A DNA stretch of 64,000 bases. It comes from Bradyrhizobium genosp. L. GTDB taxonomy: Bacteria > Pseudomonadota > Alphaproteobacteria > Rhizobiales > Xanthobacteraceae. The stretch is from positions 2,418,001-2,482,000 of the forward strand of contig NZ_CP061378.1 in NCBI RefSeq assembly GCF_015624485.1. The letters are read 5' to 3'. Each line of letters opens with the position of its first letter. The first letter of the stretch is position 1. Shown piece by piece: positions 8,128 through 17,835 of the stretch. A program made the position numbers and the translations under genes. Below the pieces are notes generated by a model, which was not told the origin of the DNA, did no database searches, and saw only the letters and a program-made list of their open reading frames with translations.

Positions 8128-9657
8128 ATGTCCAGAGATCTGGTGATCGGCATCGACAGTTCGACCTCGGCGACCAAGGCGATCGCCTGGGATCGCAACG
8201 GCCACGCCGTCGCGGAAGGGCGCAAAGCGATCGACCTTGCCAACCCGCAGCCGGGATATTTCGAGCAGAACCCGGATGAGTGGTGGGATTCGACCGCGTT
8301 CGCGTTGCGCGGCATCACCGATCAGGTCGGCGCCGAGCGCATCGCGGCGGTGGCGATCTCCAACCAGCGCGAGACCTTCAGCGCGTTTACCGAGGATGGA
8401 AAAGCGATCCGGCCCGGCATGACATGGCTCGACGAGCGGGCACGGCCGCAGGTCGTCCGCTTCGGCAAGTCGTTCGGCGCCAACCGCGTTCACGCGATTT
8501 CCGGCAAGCCGCTCGACGTGCTGCCATGCCTGTACCGCATCATCTGGATGGCGGAGCAGGAGCCGGAGATCTTTGCGCGCGCGGCGCGGTTCGCCGAGGT
8601 TCACGGCTATCTGACGCATTGCCTCACCGGCCAATGGCGCACCTCGACGGCGTCGGCCGATCCGACCGGGCTGCTCGACATGACAAGCAACACCTGGTCG
8701 ACGGAGATTCTCGACGCGGTCGGCATCACCACCGAACGGCTTCCGCAGCTCGCGCGGCCCGGCGCACGGATGGGCGAGGTCACGCATACGGCGGCCGCCT
8801 TCACCGGCCTGTCGGCCGGAACGCCGGTGATTGCCGGCGGCGGCGACGGCCAGTGCGCCAGCACCGGCGCGGGCGTCACCTCTCCCGGCAGCGCCTACAT
8901 CAATCTCGGAACGGCGGTGGTCTCGGGGAGCTACGGGCTCAACTATGCCTATGACCGCGCCTTCCGTACCGAGAAGGCGGTGTGCGACGACGGCTACATC
9001 TACGAGCAAGTGGTCCGGACCGGCACGTTCCTGGTCGACTGGATGATGCGCGAGATGTTCGCCGCCGATCCGCTCACGCAGCGGAGCATCTTCAAAGCAC
9101 TGGAAGCGGAGGCTGCGAGCTGTCCGATCGGGGCGGGCGGCGTCGTCGTGCTGCCGTACTGGCTCGGCTGCATGACGCCCTATTGGGATCCCTATGCGCG
9201 CGGCGTCATCGCGGGATTGTCCGGCTCGACCCGGCGCGGTGCGATCTATCGCGCGTTGCTCGAGGGCATCGCGCTCGAGGTTGCCGCGCAAGCCGAGAAG
9301 ATCGAGGCGGCGACCGGCGGTGGTATCAGTCAATTCTCCGCCATCGGCGGCGGTTCGGACAGCGATCTCTGGCTGCAGATCTTGGCCGACGCATCGGGCC
9401 GTCCGGTGCTCCGCTCGACGGCACGCGAGGCATCCTCGCTGGGTGCTGCGATCGCCGCCGCCAAGGGCGCCGGTTGGTACGGCACGATCGCCGAGGCAAC
9501 CGCGGCGATGACGAAGCCGTCGGCAAGAACATTCCAGCCCGAGCCGAAGAGCGTGGCGCGCTACGCCGAGTTGCGCGGCATCCACGCCGACCTCTGGCCC
9601 AAGCTGCTCGACTGGAACGCGCGCCTGGCGGCGTTCTCCGAGGGCGCGCCGTCATGA
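8128..9657 (+). CDS. FGGY-family carbohydrate kinase (glycerol/xylulose kinase-like)
   Basis: A 509-residue cytosolic sugar or polyol kinase. The N-terminal phosphate motif is GIDSSTSATKA at residues 8-18, followed by ISNQRET and a WLDERA substrate loop. AGGGDGQ near residue 237 holds the probable catalytic Asp, and AIGGGSDSD in the C-terminal lobe binds ATP. Length is typical for FGGY kinases. It should phosphorylate the imported substrate or its ketose using ATP. The stop overlaps the next start (ATGA), coupling it to the HAD phosphatase. Which FGGY isofunction applies is unclear; it differs clearly from the kinases at 15358 and 23432. Confidence 0.88.
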   Translation: MSRDLVIGIDSSTSATKAIAWDRNGHAVAEGRKAIDLANPQPGYFEQNPDEWWDSTAFALRGITDQVGAERIAAVAISNQRETFSAFTEDGKAIRPGMTWLDERARPQVVRFGKSFGANRVHAISGKPLDVLPCLYRIIWMAEQEPEIFARAARFAEVHGYLTHCLTGQWRTSTASADPTGLLDMTSNTWSTEILDAVGITTERLPQLARPGARMGEVTHTAAAFTGLSAGTPVIAGGGDGQCASTGAGVTSPGSAYINLGTAVVSGSYGLNYAYDRAFRTEKAVCDDGYIYEQVVRTGTFLVDWMMREMFAADPLTQRSIFKALEAEAASCPIGAGGVVVLPYWLGCMTPYWDPYARGVIAGLSGSTRRGAIYRALLEGIALEVAAQAEKIEAATGGGISQFSAIGGGSDSDLWLQILADASGRPVLRSTAREASSLGAAIAAAKGAGWYGTIAEATAAMTKPSARTFQPEPKSVARYAELRGIHADLWPKLLDWNARLAAFSEGAPS

Positions 9658-10457
9658 AGCCGATTGCAAGCTTTCCGGCCGAGACCGCGTGCCGCATCGT
9701 CTGTGTCCTGACCGACATCGACGACACGCTGACCACCGACGGCCAGCTGCCCGCAGCCTCCTACTCCGCGCTGGAACGGCTTCGCGGCGCGGGGCTCGCG
9801 GTCGTTCCGGTCACCGGGCGTCCGGCGGGCTGGTGCGACATGATCGCGCGCTTCTGGCCGGTCGACGGCGTGATCGGCGAGAATGGCGCATTCTATTTCC
9901 GGCACGATCCGGTCGCCCGCAAGATGGTGCGCAAGTTCATCGCGAGCGAGGCCGAGCGCGCCGTCAATCGGCAGAAATTGCTGGCGCTCGGCCAGCTGAT
10001 CCTGGCCGAGGTGCCGGGTGCCGCGATCTCGGCCGATCAGCTCTATCGCGAGGCGGATCTGGCGATCGACTTCTGCGAGGACGTGGCGCCGCTGCCGCGC
10101 TCGGCCGTCGACAAGATCGTCTGCCTGTTCGAAAGTGCGGGCGGTATCGCCAAGGTGTCCTCGATCCACGTCAACGGCTGGTTCGGCCGCTACGACAAGC
10201 TGGTCATGACCCGGATCTTTCTGCACGAGAGGCTCGGCCTCGACCTCGATGAGGCGAGGGACCGCATCGTGTTCTGCGGCGACAGCCCGAACGATGCGCC
10301 GATGTTCGGCTTCTTTCCCTACGCTTGCGGTGTCGCGAACGTGCGGGATTTCGAAGGGGCGATGGCGGCCACGCCGGCCTTCATCGCCAGCAAGCGCGGC
10401 GCTGAAGGCTTCGTCGAGATTGCCGAGCGCATATTGGCGGCGAGGGCGGGCGCGTAG
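9654..10457 (+). CDS. HAD-superfamily class IIB hydrolase
   Basis: A 267-residue Cof/MPGP-like HAD protein. Motif I is TDIDDTLT near residue 20 with both aspartates, VTGRPAGW is motif II, a Lys lies in the following region, and FCGDSPNDAPMF is motif IV. The acid/base Asp is present, unlike in the two HAD-IIA proteins of this window, so it should be a working sugar-phosphate phosphatase. It overlaps the kinase by four bases and lies 15 nt before the ATPase. Hydrolysis of a surplus phosphorylated intermediate is a reasonable inference. Confidence 0.85.
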   Translation: MKPIASFPAETACRIVCVLTDIDDTLTTDGQLPAASYSALERLRGAGLAVVPVTGRPAGWCDMIARFWPVDGVIGENGAFYFRHDPVARKMVRKFIASEAERAVNRQKLLALGQLILAEVPGAAISADQLYREADLAIDFCEDVAPLPRSAVDKIVCLFESAGGIAKVSSIHVNGWFGRYDKLVMTRIFLHERLGLDLDEARDRIVFCGDSPNDAPMFGFFPYACGVANVRDFEGAMAATPAFIASKRGAEGFVEIAERILAARAGA

Positions 10458-10472
10458 CGGGAAGGTCAAATC

Positions 10473-11579
10473 ATGGCATCGGTCACCATCAACAATGTGC
10501 GCAAATCCTATGGCGGGTTCGAGGTGCTGCACGGCATCGACCTCTCGATCGCCAATGGCGAGTTCGTCGTGCTGCTCGGCCCGTCCGGCTGCGGCAAGTC
10601 GACCTTGCTGCGGATGGTCGCGGGGCTCGAGCCGATCACCTCGGGGCAGATTAGCATCGGCAATGCCGTGGTCAACGAGCTGCATCCGAAGGATCGCAAC
10701 ATCGCGATGGTGTTCCAGAACTACGCGCTCTACGCCCATCTGAGCGTGTTCGACAACATGGCGTTCTCGATGCAGCTCAAGAAGCGTCCGAAGGAGGAGA
10801 TCAGGCGCAAGGTGGAATGGGCAGCCTCGATCCTCAATCTGACGCCCTACCTCGATCGCCAGCCGCGACAGCTCTCCGGCGGCCAGCGCCAGCGCGTCGC
10901 GATGGGCCGCGCCATCGTGCGCGATCCCTCGGTGTTCCTGTTCGACGAGCCGCTGTCGAATCTCGATGCCAAGCTGCGCGTGCAGATGCGGACCGAGATC
11001 AAGGAACTCCACCACAAGCTTGCGACCACCACCATCTATGTCACCCACGACCAGATCGAAGCCATGACGATGGCCGACACCATCGTGGTGCTGCGCGACG
11101 GCAACATCGAGCAGATCGGTGGACCGCTGGAAATCTACGACCGCCCTGCAAACCTGTTCGTCGCCGAGTTCATCGGATCGCCGTCGATGAATTTCCTCAC
11201 CGGCGAGGTCGCCACGGAGGCCGGGCGCCCGGTCGTGCACGCCAATGGCGTCGCGCTGCCCTTGCCGGCGGATGCAAACGTGACCGTGGGACAGACCGTG
11301 AAATATGGTATCCGGCCGGAGCATCTGCGGCCCGGCGTCGGCAGCGAGGGAATTCCCGCAAAGGTCTCCGTCGTCGAGCCGACGGGTCCCGAGATCCACA
11401 TCTATTGCGATCTCGGCGGGCAGGAGGTCTGCGCCATCACGCAGGATCGCCTCGAACTGTCGCCGGACGATCCGATCAGGCTGGTACCGGCACTCGACCG
11501 GGTTCGCCTGTTCGAGCCGGCGACGGGCAAGGTCATCAATGGTCCCGACGAAAAGCCGCGCACCCTGAAGCGGGCCTAG
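10473..11579 (+). CDS. CUT1-type ABC transporter ATPase (MalK/UgpC-like)
   Basis: A 368-residue ATPase. Walker A is GPSGCGKST at about residues 36-44, the Q-loop is [10 protein letters not shown], the signature is LSGGQRQR, Walker B and D-loop are [11 protein letters not shown], and the switch His is in VTHDQ. A C-terminal TOBE/MalK regulatory region begins near residue 240. All catalytic positions are intact, so a homodimer would serve the permease pair at 4653-6484. Its position behind the kinase and phosphatase, rather than beside the permeases, is a difference from the second system at 21194-23429. Confidence 0.92.
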   Translation: MASVTINNVRKSYGGFEVLHGIDLSIANGEFVVLLGPSGCGKSTLLRMVAGLEPITSGQISIGNAVVNELHPKDRNIAMVFQNYALYAHLSVFDNMAFSMQLKKRPKEEIRRKVEWAASILNLTPYLDRQPRQLSGGQRQRVAMGRAIVRDPSVFLFDEPLSNLDAKLRVQMRTEIKELHHKLATTTIYVTHDQIEAMTMADTIVVLRDGNIEQIGGPLEIYDRPANLFVAEFIGSPSMNFLTGEVATEAGRPVVHANGVALPLPADANVTVGQTVKYGIRPEHLRPGVGSEGIPAKVSVVEPTGPEIHIYCDLGGQEVCAITQDRLELSPDDPIRLVPALDRVRLFEPATGKVINGPDEKPRTLKRA

Positions 11580-11632
11580 CGCGTTCTCGCGCGAAGTGAC
11601 GACCATCCGCGGATCAGAAGACGGAGGAAGAT

Positions 11633-13273
11633 ATGGTGGATTACGTCATCGTCGGCGCCGGCTCGGCGGGGTGCGTGCTGGCGAACCGGCTGTCAGACGC
11701 ACCTGAGAATGACGTCGTTCTGCTCGAGGCCGGTGGCAAGGACACCAATCCCTTCATCCACATGCCGGCGGGCTATCTCGCCTTGATGAAATCCGGCAGC
11801 GTCGACTGGCATTATCACACCGAGCCGCAGCCGCATCTGGACAACCGCGTGCTGTTCTGGCCGCGTGGCAAGGTGCTGGGCGGATCGAGCGCCATCAACG
11901 GCATGGTCTATATCCGCGGCCACGCCTCGGACTACGACATGTGGGCGCAGCTCGGCAATCGCGGCTGGTCGTTTGCCGACTGCCTGCCGTACTTCATCCG
12001 CTCCGAAGGTCGCGCGGCCGGTGCCGACGATTATCATGGCGCCGATGGCCCGCTGCTGACGACGCGGCTGGCGGAGATCACGCATCCGCTGACCAAGGCC
12101 TGGTTTGCCGCGGGCAAGCAGGCCGGATACCGCGCCAACGATGATTTCAACGGCGCCGAGCAGGAAGGCTTTGGCCCGGTGGACAGCACGATCGCAGACG
12201 CCAGGCGCGCCAGCGCGGCGCGCTGCTATCTGCATCCGGCGCTGACGCGGCCTAATCTCACGGTGATCACCAAGGCGCTCGCCTCACGTATCCTGGTCGA
12301 GGGCGGCCGCGCCGTCGGCGTCGAATATATCAGGAACGGGCAGGTTCACACCTTGCGGGCCGAGCGCGAGGTCATCCTGGCGGGTGGCGCGATCAATTCG
12401 CCGCAGCTGCTCCAGCTCTCGGGCATCGGCGACGGCGATCATCTGCGATCGCTCGGCATCAAGACCGTGCACGAGCTCAAGGGCGTCGGACAAAATCTGC
12501 AGGATCACCTTGCCTGCGGCGTCAAGCAACGCTGCACCCAGCCGATCTCGTTCCTCAAGCACACCAAGCTGTTGGGTTCGACGCGGGCGCTGATCCAGTA
12601 TGTGCTGACGAAGACGGGGCCCGCGACGTCACACGGTCTCGAAGCCATGGCGTTCCTGAAATCGCAACCCGATCTTGTCGCGCCGGACCTTCAATACTTC
12701 TTCGTGCTCCTGATCTACGGCGATCACGGCCGGCAGATCGTCAATGAGCACGGCTTCATGGCCTATTTCAACATCGCGCGTCCCGAGAGCCGCGGCACCA
12801 TCATGATCAAATCGGCCGATCCGCTGCAGCATCCCGCGATCCAGCCGAACTACCTCGAAGCGCCGGAAGACGTCCGCAACATGCGCGACGGCATCAGGAT
12901 CGGCCGCGAGATCATCGCCCAGCAGGCGTTCGATCCCTATCGCGGAACAGAATACGCACCGGGCTCACGCGCGACATCGAATGCCGACATCGACCGCTAT
13001 GTCCGCGAGACCTGCGAGACCATCTATCACCCGGTCGGCACCTGCAAGATGGGCTCGGACCCGCTCGCTGTCGTCGACGATCAACTCCGCGTCCACGGCG
13101 TCGACGGTTTGCGGGTGATCGACGCATCGATCATGCCGCGGCTGGTGTCGGGAAATACCAACGCGCCGACGATCATGATTGCGGAGAAGGGAGCCGACTT
13201 CATCCTCGGCCGGCAACCGCTCGCGGCAGCGACGAGACCTGCGCGGGCCGGCATGCAGGAGGCAAGCCTCTAG
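11633..13273 (+). CDS. GMC-family FAD-dependent oxidoreductase (choline/alcohol dehydrogenase-like)
   Basis: A 546-residue glucose-methanol-choline oxidoreductase. [13 protein letters not shown] at residues 8-20 is the FAD dinucleotide loop, [14 protein letters not shown] is the first GMC signature, and [15 protein letters not shown] is the second. The C-terminus has the catalytic region around [10 protein letters not shown] and [14 protein letters not shown]. There is no signal peptide, so it is cytosolic. It is the last gene of the operon, 53 nt after the ATPase with GGAGGAAG before the ATG. It may oxidise a polyol or a free alcohol produced from the cleavage aldehyde. The physiological substrate is open. 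Confidence 0.85.
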   Translation: MVDYVIVGAGSAGCVLANRLSDAPENDVVLLEAGGKDTNPFIHMPAGYLALMKSGSVDWHYHTEPQPHLDNRVLFWPRGKVLGGSSAINGMVYIRGHASDYDMWAQLGNRGWSFADCLPYFIRSEGRAAGADDYHGADGPLLTTRLAEITHPLTKAWFAAGKQAGYRANDDFNGAEQEGFGPVDSTIADARRASAARCYLHPALTRPNLTVITKALASRILVEGGRAVGVEYIRNGQVHTLRAEREVILAGGAINSPQLLQLSGIGDGDHLRSLGIKTVHELKGVGQNLQDHLACGVKQRCTQPISFLKHTKLLGSTRALIQYVLTKTGPATSHGLEAMAFLKSQPDLVAPDLQYFFVLLIYGDHGRQIVNEHGFMAYFNIARPESRGTIMIKSADPLQHPAIQPNYLEAPEDVRNMRDGIRIGREIIAQQAFDPYRGTEYAPGSRATSNADIDRYVRETCETIYHPVGTCKMGSDPLAVVDDQLRVHGVDGLRVIDASIMPRLVSGNTNAPTIMIAEKGADFILGRQPLAAATRPARAGMQEASL

Positions 13274-13503
13274 AGCATGATCGGGAAAAGTGTGAAGCGT
13301 TGCATTGAAGCGACGAAGCAAAGGGGCGTATTCCCAAAAACATCGAAAACAACCCCATGCAAAGGAGGGCCGGCGCCGGCACTCGGAAAATCGACTTGAC
13401 ACGTCGGGCAACTCAGGGGTATTTTTTCATTATTCCGAAATGCGTGTGTCGCTTGCGCTGATGCGGCGGAGTTCGGCTTGCGGCGCCGAGTTACGCAGCA
13501 GGC
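13274..13503. repeat. intergenic region with Bradyrhizobium-type dispersed sequence
   Basis: The 230-bp gap between the convergent GMC and aldolase genes contains AGAGCATGATCGGGAAAAG near 13273 and, further on, a stretch including ACATCGAAAACAACCCCATG and TTGACACGTCGGGCAA. I recognise both as resembling non-coding blocks recurrent in Bradyrhizobium genomes. No credible gene is seen here. A search of related genomes would confirm the copy number. Confidence 0.4.
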
Positions 13504-14517
13504 TTAGCGGCTCGCGGTCAGTTGCTGGCGGTAACGCTCCGCATCCCAATTGAGCAGGGCGTGCTCATTCTGCGCCGTCAGATAGTGAATTTCCGCATTC
13601 TGAGGCAAACGGCACGTCACCAGCGCAAGACAGCTCAGCATCGCCTCGGCGCCGGCGCTGGCATCCTTGCGGATGATGCTGCCCTTGCCGGGAATGAGAA
13701 TTGCGACGGGTGACAACGGCCCATTCGCCTCCTCGAGACGCTTGCCATTTTCCAGGGTCGGCATCGCCGGCCCGAGGAAGACGACATGATCGGGATAGAG
13801 CGAGCCGCCGGTCGCGACAGCAAGGTTGTGGCGGTCGGTTGCAATGCCGTGGCAGCGTGGGTCGCTCGGCAGGCGATAGTCAGTGCCTGCGCAGATCGCG
13901 CGCAGCGCCGCATCGTCAGCAGGCGGCGTGTCGCGCGTCTCGAGCGCAAGCCGCGTTTCGACGTCTGCGACCAGCGCTTCGGCCGCTGCGCAATTGGCCG
14001 CGCCGACCACGAGGCCGTGGTTGCCGAGGATCAGGACGTCGACGTTGTCTTCGGCGATCGCCGCGCTCACCGCCTGCGCCAGCGGCAATCCCGGATGACA
14101 ATAGTCGAGGTAGCGCCAGGCGAGCCCGTCGAGACGACGGGCGAGTTCGTCGGCTGCATCGGTCCGCACCGCCCAGGCGATGGTGTTGACCGAATGAACG
14201 TGCAGCACCACCGGGTGCGGCATCAGCGCATGCAGCGAGGTTTCGATCGAGCCGCGCAGCGTGGTCGTGGCCCCCGGCGCCAGCGGCACGCGCTCGTCGC
14301 CCTGCGCCAGCGCGATCCGCGCCGCGGACAACGAGACGGGGACGAAAATGTCCTTGTCCTTTGCGTCGGCAAGCCAGGTACCGGACGCCTTGACCCAGAG
14401 CACGTCGCCGTCCTTCACCGAGGAATTGCCGCCGGCGCCTTGCACCAGCAGGATGTTCTTGCCGACGCGCGCCGACATGTCGCGGAGGTCATCGAGGTGG
14501 GCAGGCTGTTGCATCAT
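13504..14517 (-). CDS. class II aldolase, long form (RhaD-like)
   Basis: A 337-residue protein with an N-terminal class II aldolase domain. VQGAGGNSSVK near residue 25 is the phosphate loop, HVHSVN supplies two zinc histidines, and GNHGLVV the third. About 100 further residues (from about 230, YPDHVVFLG) extend beyond the short aldolases at 636 and 26066; this region also occurs in long rhamnulose-phosphate aldolase/dehydrogenase proteins. It follows the HAD gene after 7 nt in the kinase-HAD-aldolase operon. The predicted role is cleavage of the ketose phosphate made by the kinase at 15358, producing DHAP and an aldehyde. Specificity is unknown. Confidence 0.8.
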   Translation of the reverse strand: MMQQPAHLDDLRDMSARVGKNILLVQGAGGNSSVKDGDVLWVKASGTWLADAKDKDIFVPVSLSAARIALAQGDERVPLAPGATTTLRGSIETSLHALMPHPVVLHVHSVNTIAWAVRTDAADELARRLDGLAWRYLDYCHPGLPLAQAVSAAIAEDNVDVLILGNHGLVVGAANCAAAEALVADVETRLALETRDTPPADDAALRAICAGTDYRLPSDPRCHGIATDRHNLAVATGGSLYPDHVVFLGPAMPTLENGKRLEEANGPLSPVAILIPGKGSIIRKDASAGAEAMLSCLALVTCRLPQNAEIHYLTAQNEHALLNWDAERYRQQLTASR

Positions 14518-14524
14518 GGGGTTC

Positions 14525-15361
14525 TCACCAGGCCAGGCGATTCATGGTCCAATGCGGCGCTAAGGCGTCGTCCGGCGAATTCGGATCTTGATCGCGGTGC
14601 ACGCCGGCGCGCAACAGCAGCGCGAGCATGCCGGCCGCGCGAGCGCCGGCCACGTCATGATCGAGGGAATCGCCGATCATCAGAACGCGCGCGGGGGAGG
14701 GATGGCCCAGCCGCTCCAGCGCGGCCGCGAAGATCGGCGCATGCGGTTTGCCGACATACGAAACGCGCCCGCCCAGCGTCGCATAGAAGCGCGCCAATGC
14801 GCCCGGCGCCGGGATCAATCCTTCGGCGCCGAACATGGTGAGATCGGGATTGGCGCACAGCATCGGCAGGCCGCGCGTCGCAGCACCGGTCAAGCGTGGT
14901 CGCCAGCGTTCGGGCGCGGCGGCGGCATCGTCCAGCCCGGCGAGCAGAATGAAGTCGGCATCGTCCACATCTGCCACGACGGCGAGATCGAGCCCGTCCA
15001 CGATCGTGCGGTCGCCGCCGCGGGCGATTAGGAAGCATCGGCGGCCGAGTTCGGCGAATGGCGCCTGCATGCGTGCCTTGAGACCGCTCCAGGCGACTTC
15101 GCCCGAGGTCAGGATACCGTCATAAGCGTCCTGTGGCAGGCCGAGCGCGGCGAGCCGTTGCGCATTGCTGCGCGCGCGCTTGCCGGAATTCGAGAGCACC
15201 AGCACGCGCTTGCCGGCCTGGCGCAGCCGCGCGAGGCATTCGCGCGCCGCCGGAAAGATCGATTGTCCCTCATGCAGCGTCCCCCATTGATCGAGCAGCA
15301 CGTGATCGAAGCGGTCGATGATCTGGTGAAGGCCCGCGATGTCGGTCGCGCCGTCCGTCAT
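14525..15361 (-). CDS. HAD-superfamily class IIA protein (HAD-SF-IIA-hyp4 type)
   Basis: A 278-residue complete paralogue of the truncated HAD protein at 1-622. Motif I reads LLDQWGTLHEG near residue 23; the nucleophile Asp is kept and the acid/base Asp is Trp. VLSNSGKR is motif II, GKPHAPIF holds the Lys, and MIGDSLDHDVAGA is motif IV. ATG 15361 overlaps the kinase stop by four bases (ATGA), so translation is coupled. The pairing of HAD-IIA and class II aldolase occurs twice in this window, pointing to a shared function. Canonical phosphatase activity is uncertain. Confidence 0.8.
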   Translation of the reverse strand: MTDGATDIAGLHQIIDRFDHVLLDQWGTLHEGQSIFPAARECLARLRQAGKRVLVLSNSGKRARSNAQRLAALGLPQDAYDGILTSGEVAWSGLKARMQAPFAELGRRCFLIARGGDRTIVDGLDLAVVADVDDADFILLAGLDDAAAAPERWRPRLTGAATRGLPMLCANPDLTMFGAEGLIPAPGALARFYATLGGRVSYVGKPHAPIFAAALERLGHPSPARVLMIGDSLDHDVAGARAAGMLALLLRAGVHRDQDPNSPDDALAPHWTMNRLAW

Positions 15362-16638
15362 GACGGACCGCCTCGCGCGGCAAGCAGGGCCGCGCCATAG
15401 CTTGCCTCGGTTTGCTCGGCGATCATCACGGGGACACCGAGCGTGCGCTGTCTGATCCGGGTCCACGCATCGTTCTTCGCGCCGCCCCCGATGCTGATGA
15501 CCCGGCGCAGCGCCGGCGCGCCGAGCGCGGCGAGCTCGCGATAGGCGAGCGCCTCGACCGAGGCGATGCCCTCCAGCAGCGCCTGGAAGAAGCGATGATC
15601 CTCCGGCGGCCGCGGCGTGACCCGTGGCGGCATCGCAGGATCGGCAATCGGAAATCGCTCGCCCGGCTTGGCGAGGGGGTAGTAGTCGAGACCGGTCGGC
15701 GCCTCCGGCTGGAGCCGTGGCGTCAGGTTTTCCATCTCGGCGGCGGTGAAATGCGCCAGCAGCGCGCCGCCGCCCGAGTTGGAGGCACCGCCCGCCAGCC
15801 AGCTGTCGCCGAGCCGGTGCGAATAAACGCCCTGGCTGGCGGCAAATATCGGTTTCGTCGCGAGCAGCTTGACCACCAGCGTGGTGCCGAGCGAGGTGAC
15901 GGCGTCGCCCGGCGTATCGGCGCGGGTGGCGATGAAGGCGGCGACGCCGTCGGTGGTGCCCGCCGCAATCTGCGCTGACAAAGGCAGGCCGAGCGTGCTC
16001 GCAACTTTTGGATCGATGTCCGCAAACGGCGTTCCCGGCACCAGCACCTTCGGCAGCAATTTGCTGGGCACGTCGAGCCGATCGAGCCAGGTCGGCCATG
16101 TGCGTGTGACCGGATCATAGCCGAGCTTCAACGTGTTGTTCTCGTCGCTGATGCCGTGCTGCCCGGCCAGCCGGCCGGCGATCCAGTCCGCCTGATGAAC
16201 GGCGAAGTGGGCATCACGGCCTTCGCCGCGGCTCAAGAGATGCAGGAGCTTCGCGAGTGCACTGCTTGCGCCATGCGCACCGCTCTCGGCAGGCGCCACC
16301 GCGGCGATGCGGGCCGCCTCGGTCACCGCGCGCGCGTCGTTGTACATGAGACCTGTGCTGCACGGCCGGCCGTCGGCATCGATCAGGAGCAGGGTGCCCG
16401 AGGTGCCGTCGACCGAAATGCGTTCGACGCTCGCGAGATCGATCTTGCCGCCGAGCTTGCCGATCGCCGCGACGGTCGCGTGCCACCACAGCTCGGGATC
16501 CTGATCGACCGCATTGCCGTCCTGACGCGGCGGCGCCAGCGCAACCGAGTCCATTCCATGGATATGTCCGCGCGCATCGACGGCGCAGGCGCGAACGCCG
16601 CCCGTTCCAACGTCAATGCCGAGAAACAAACCTGCCAT
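15358..16638 (-). CDS. FGGY-family kinase, D-ribulokinase (SePSK/AtXK-1)-like
   Basis: A 426-residue short FGGY kinase. LGIDVGTGGVRA at residues 6-17 is the phosphate loop, SVDGTSGTLLLID and LMYNDARA resemble the small D-ribulose kinases of cyanobacteria and plants, AGTTDGVAAF near residue 230 carries the catalytic Asp, and SIGGGAKND is in the ATP lobe. It is the first gene of a three-gene operon ahead of the HAD protein and aldolase. A ketose is a likely substrate. If the product goes to the aldolase, phosphorylation should be at C1 rather than C5; this remains unresolved. It is divergent from the SorC regulator at 16796. Confidence 0.82.
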   Translation of the reverse strand: MAGLFLGIDVGTGGVRACAVDARGHIHGMDSVALAPPRQDGNAVDQDPELWWHATVAAIGKLGGKIDLASVERISVDGTSGTLLLIDADGRPCSTGLMYNDARAVTEAARIAAVAPAESGAHGASSALAKLLHLLSRGEGRDAHFAVHQADWIAGRLAGQHGISDENNTLKLGYDPVTRTWPTWLDRLDVPSKLLPKVLVPGTPFADIDPKVASTLGLPLSAQIAAGTTDGVAAFIATRADTPGDAVTSLGTTLVVKLLATKPIFAASQGVYSHRLGDSWLAGGASNSGGGALLAHFTAAEMENLTPRLQPEAPTGLDYYPLAKPGERFPIADPAMPPRVTPRPPEDHRFFQALLEGIASVEALAYRELAALGAPALRRVISIGGGAKNDAWTRIRQRTLGVPVMIAEQTEASYGAALLAARGGPS

Positions 16639-16743
16639 TCGACTTCACCACGATCGACGCTTCGTAACACAGCGCGGCGCGCTCTTGCCGCAGAGCGTTA
16701 TCGCACCGCAGCACGTTTAGGGGATTGACGTCCCGATCCCTGT

Positions 16744-16778
16744 CTGCAATTTTTTGCAGCCTCTGAAGAATTTTGCAA
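16744..16778. promoter_or_regulatory. TGCAA-type inverted and direct half-sites, candidate SorC operator
   Basis: CTGCAA at 16744-16749 and TTGCAG at 16754-16759 form an inverted repeat with a four-base spacer, and TTGCAA recurs at 16773-16778. They lie between the divergent kinase operon and the regulator gene. The sequence differs from the TTGACAA sites of the first module, consistent with separate recognition by the two SorC paralogues. Confidence 0.45.
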
Positions 16779-16795
16779 GCGGGACTTTTCACGGC

Positions 16796-17812
16796 GTGAC
16801 CCCACCTCCCGACAGGCTGCCGATGGTCGACGGCGAAGCGTCGCTCGCGACGCGCGCGGCGTGGCTGTATTTCGCCGCCGGGCTGACCCAGTCCGAGGTG
16901 GCTGATAGGCTCAATATCCAGAGCACCAAGGCGCATCGGCTGATCGCGCGCGCGAGCCGCGAGGGCATGATCCGCGTCTTCGTCGAGGGGCCGGTCGCCG
17001 AATGCGTGGCGCTGGAAAACGCCCTGGCCGAGCGCTTCGGTCTCGGCTTCTGCCGCGTCGCGCCGGATCTCGGCGAGGGCGATTGGCCGCTGAAGGCGCT
17101 GGCGCTCGAGGGCGCGAGCTTCCTGCGCCAGATCCTCGAACGTGGGGAGCACAAGGTCATCGGCGTCGGTCATGGCCGTACGCTTGCGGCCGTGGTCGAG
17201 CATTTGCCGCAGACGGCGGCCCGCGAAATGCAGTTCGTCTCGCTGCTCGGCGGCCTGACCCGCAAATTCGCCGCCAACCCGTTCGATGTCATCCATCGGC
17301 TGGCGGAGCGGACAGGGGCAGAGGCGTATCTTCTGCCGGTGCCGGTGTTTGCCAATTCGGTCGCGGACCGCGCCGTGCTGATGCAGCAATACGGCATTGC
17401 CGACGTGTTTGCGCTCGCCCGCCGGGCATCTCTGCTGTTCGTCGGCATTGGCCAGATCCATGCCGACGGCTTCCTGGTCTCGAGCGGCATGATCAAGCCC
17501 GACGAGGTCGTGGAACTGAAACGCGCGGGCGCCTGCGCCGATTTGCTCGGACACTTCTTCGACGCCGACGGTCAGGTGCTGGATGTCGACCTGTCCGCGC
17601 GCGCCACCTCGATGTCGCCGGCGGATCTCAGGACCCATCGCATCGTCGCGATCGGCGGTGGCCTCGCCAAGGTGGCCGCGTTGCGCGCGGTGCTGCGCAG
17701 CGGTCTGCTGCACGGCCTCATCATCGACGAGGCGACCGCTCAGGCACTCGTGACCGACAAGCCGGAGACAACATCCGGCAAGACCAAGAACAAAGGTCGT
17801 AAGGGAAAGTAA
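16796..17812 (+). CDS. SorC-family sugar-responsive transcriptional regulator
   Basis: A 338-residue regulator with helix-turn-helix at about residues 29-47 (GLTQSEVADRLNIQSTKAH) and a SorC sugar-binding domain with GVGHGRTL and IGQIHADG. Start choice: TTG 16754 lies inside the candidate operator and is unlikely. GTG 16796 is used, with GGGAC upstream; ATG 16823 is equally possible and would remove nine residues. It stands 23 nt before the binding-protein gene and so should be co-transcribed with the importer, as in the first module. The likely effector is a phosphorylated sugar or polyol. Confidence 0.85.
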   Translation: MTPPPDRLPMVDGEASLATRAAWLYFAAGLTQSEVADRLNIQSTKAHRLIARASREGMIRVFVEGPVAECVALENALAERFGLGFCRVAPDLGEGDWPLKALALEGASFLRQILERGEHKVIGVGHGRTLAAVVEHLPQTAAREMQFVSLLGGLTRKFAANPFDVIHRLAERTGAEAYLLPVPVFANSVADRAVLMQQYGIADVFALARRASLLFVGIGQIHADGFLVSSGMIKPDEVVELKRAGACADLLGHFFDADGQVLDVDLSARATSMSPADLRTHRIVAIGGGLAKVAALRAVLRSGLLHGLIIDEATAQALVTDKPETTSGKTKNKGRKGK

Positions 17813-17835
17813 AACGCGCAAAATGGGAGGTTACA

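Noticed and set aside
7432..9585. Long minus-strand reading frame opposite the binding-protein and kinase genes
   Set aside because: Antisense frame of strongly conserved plus-strand genes; no recognisable motif.
13274..13503. Short hypothetical gene in the gap after the GMC oxidoreductase
   Set aside because: The 82-codon frame starts in repeat-like sequence and shows no domain, ribosome site or plausible composition.
16754..16795. TTG start for the second SorC regulator
   Set aside because: The codon is part of the TGCAA inverted repeat that looks like the operator; GTG 16796 or ATG 16823 fit the family length better.
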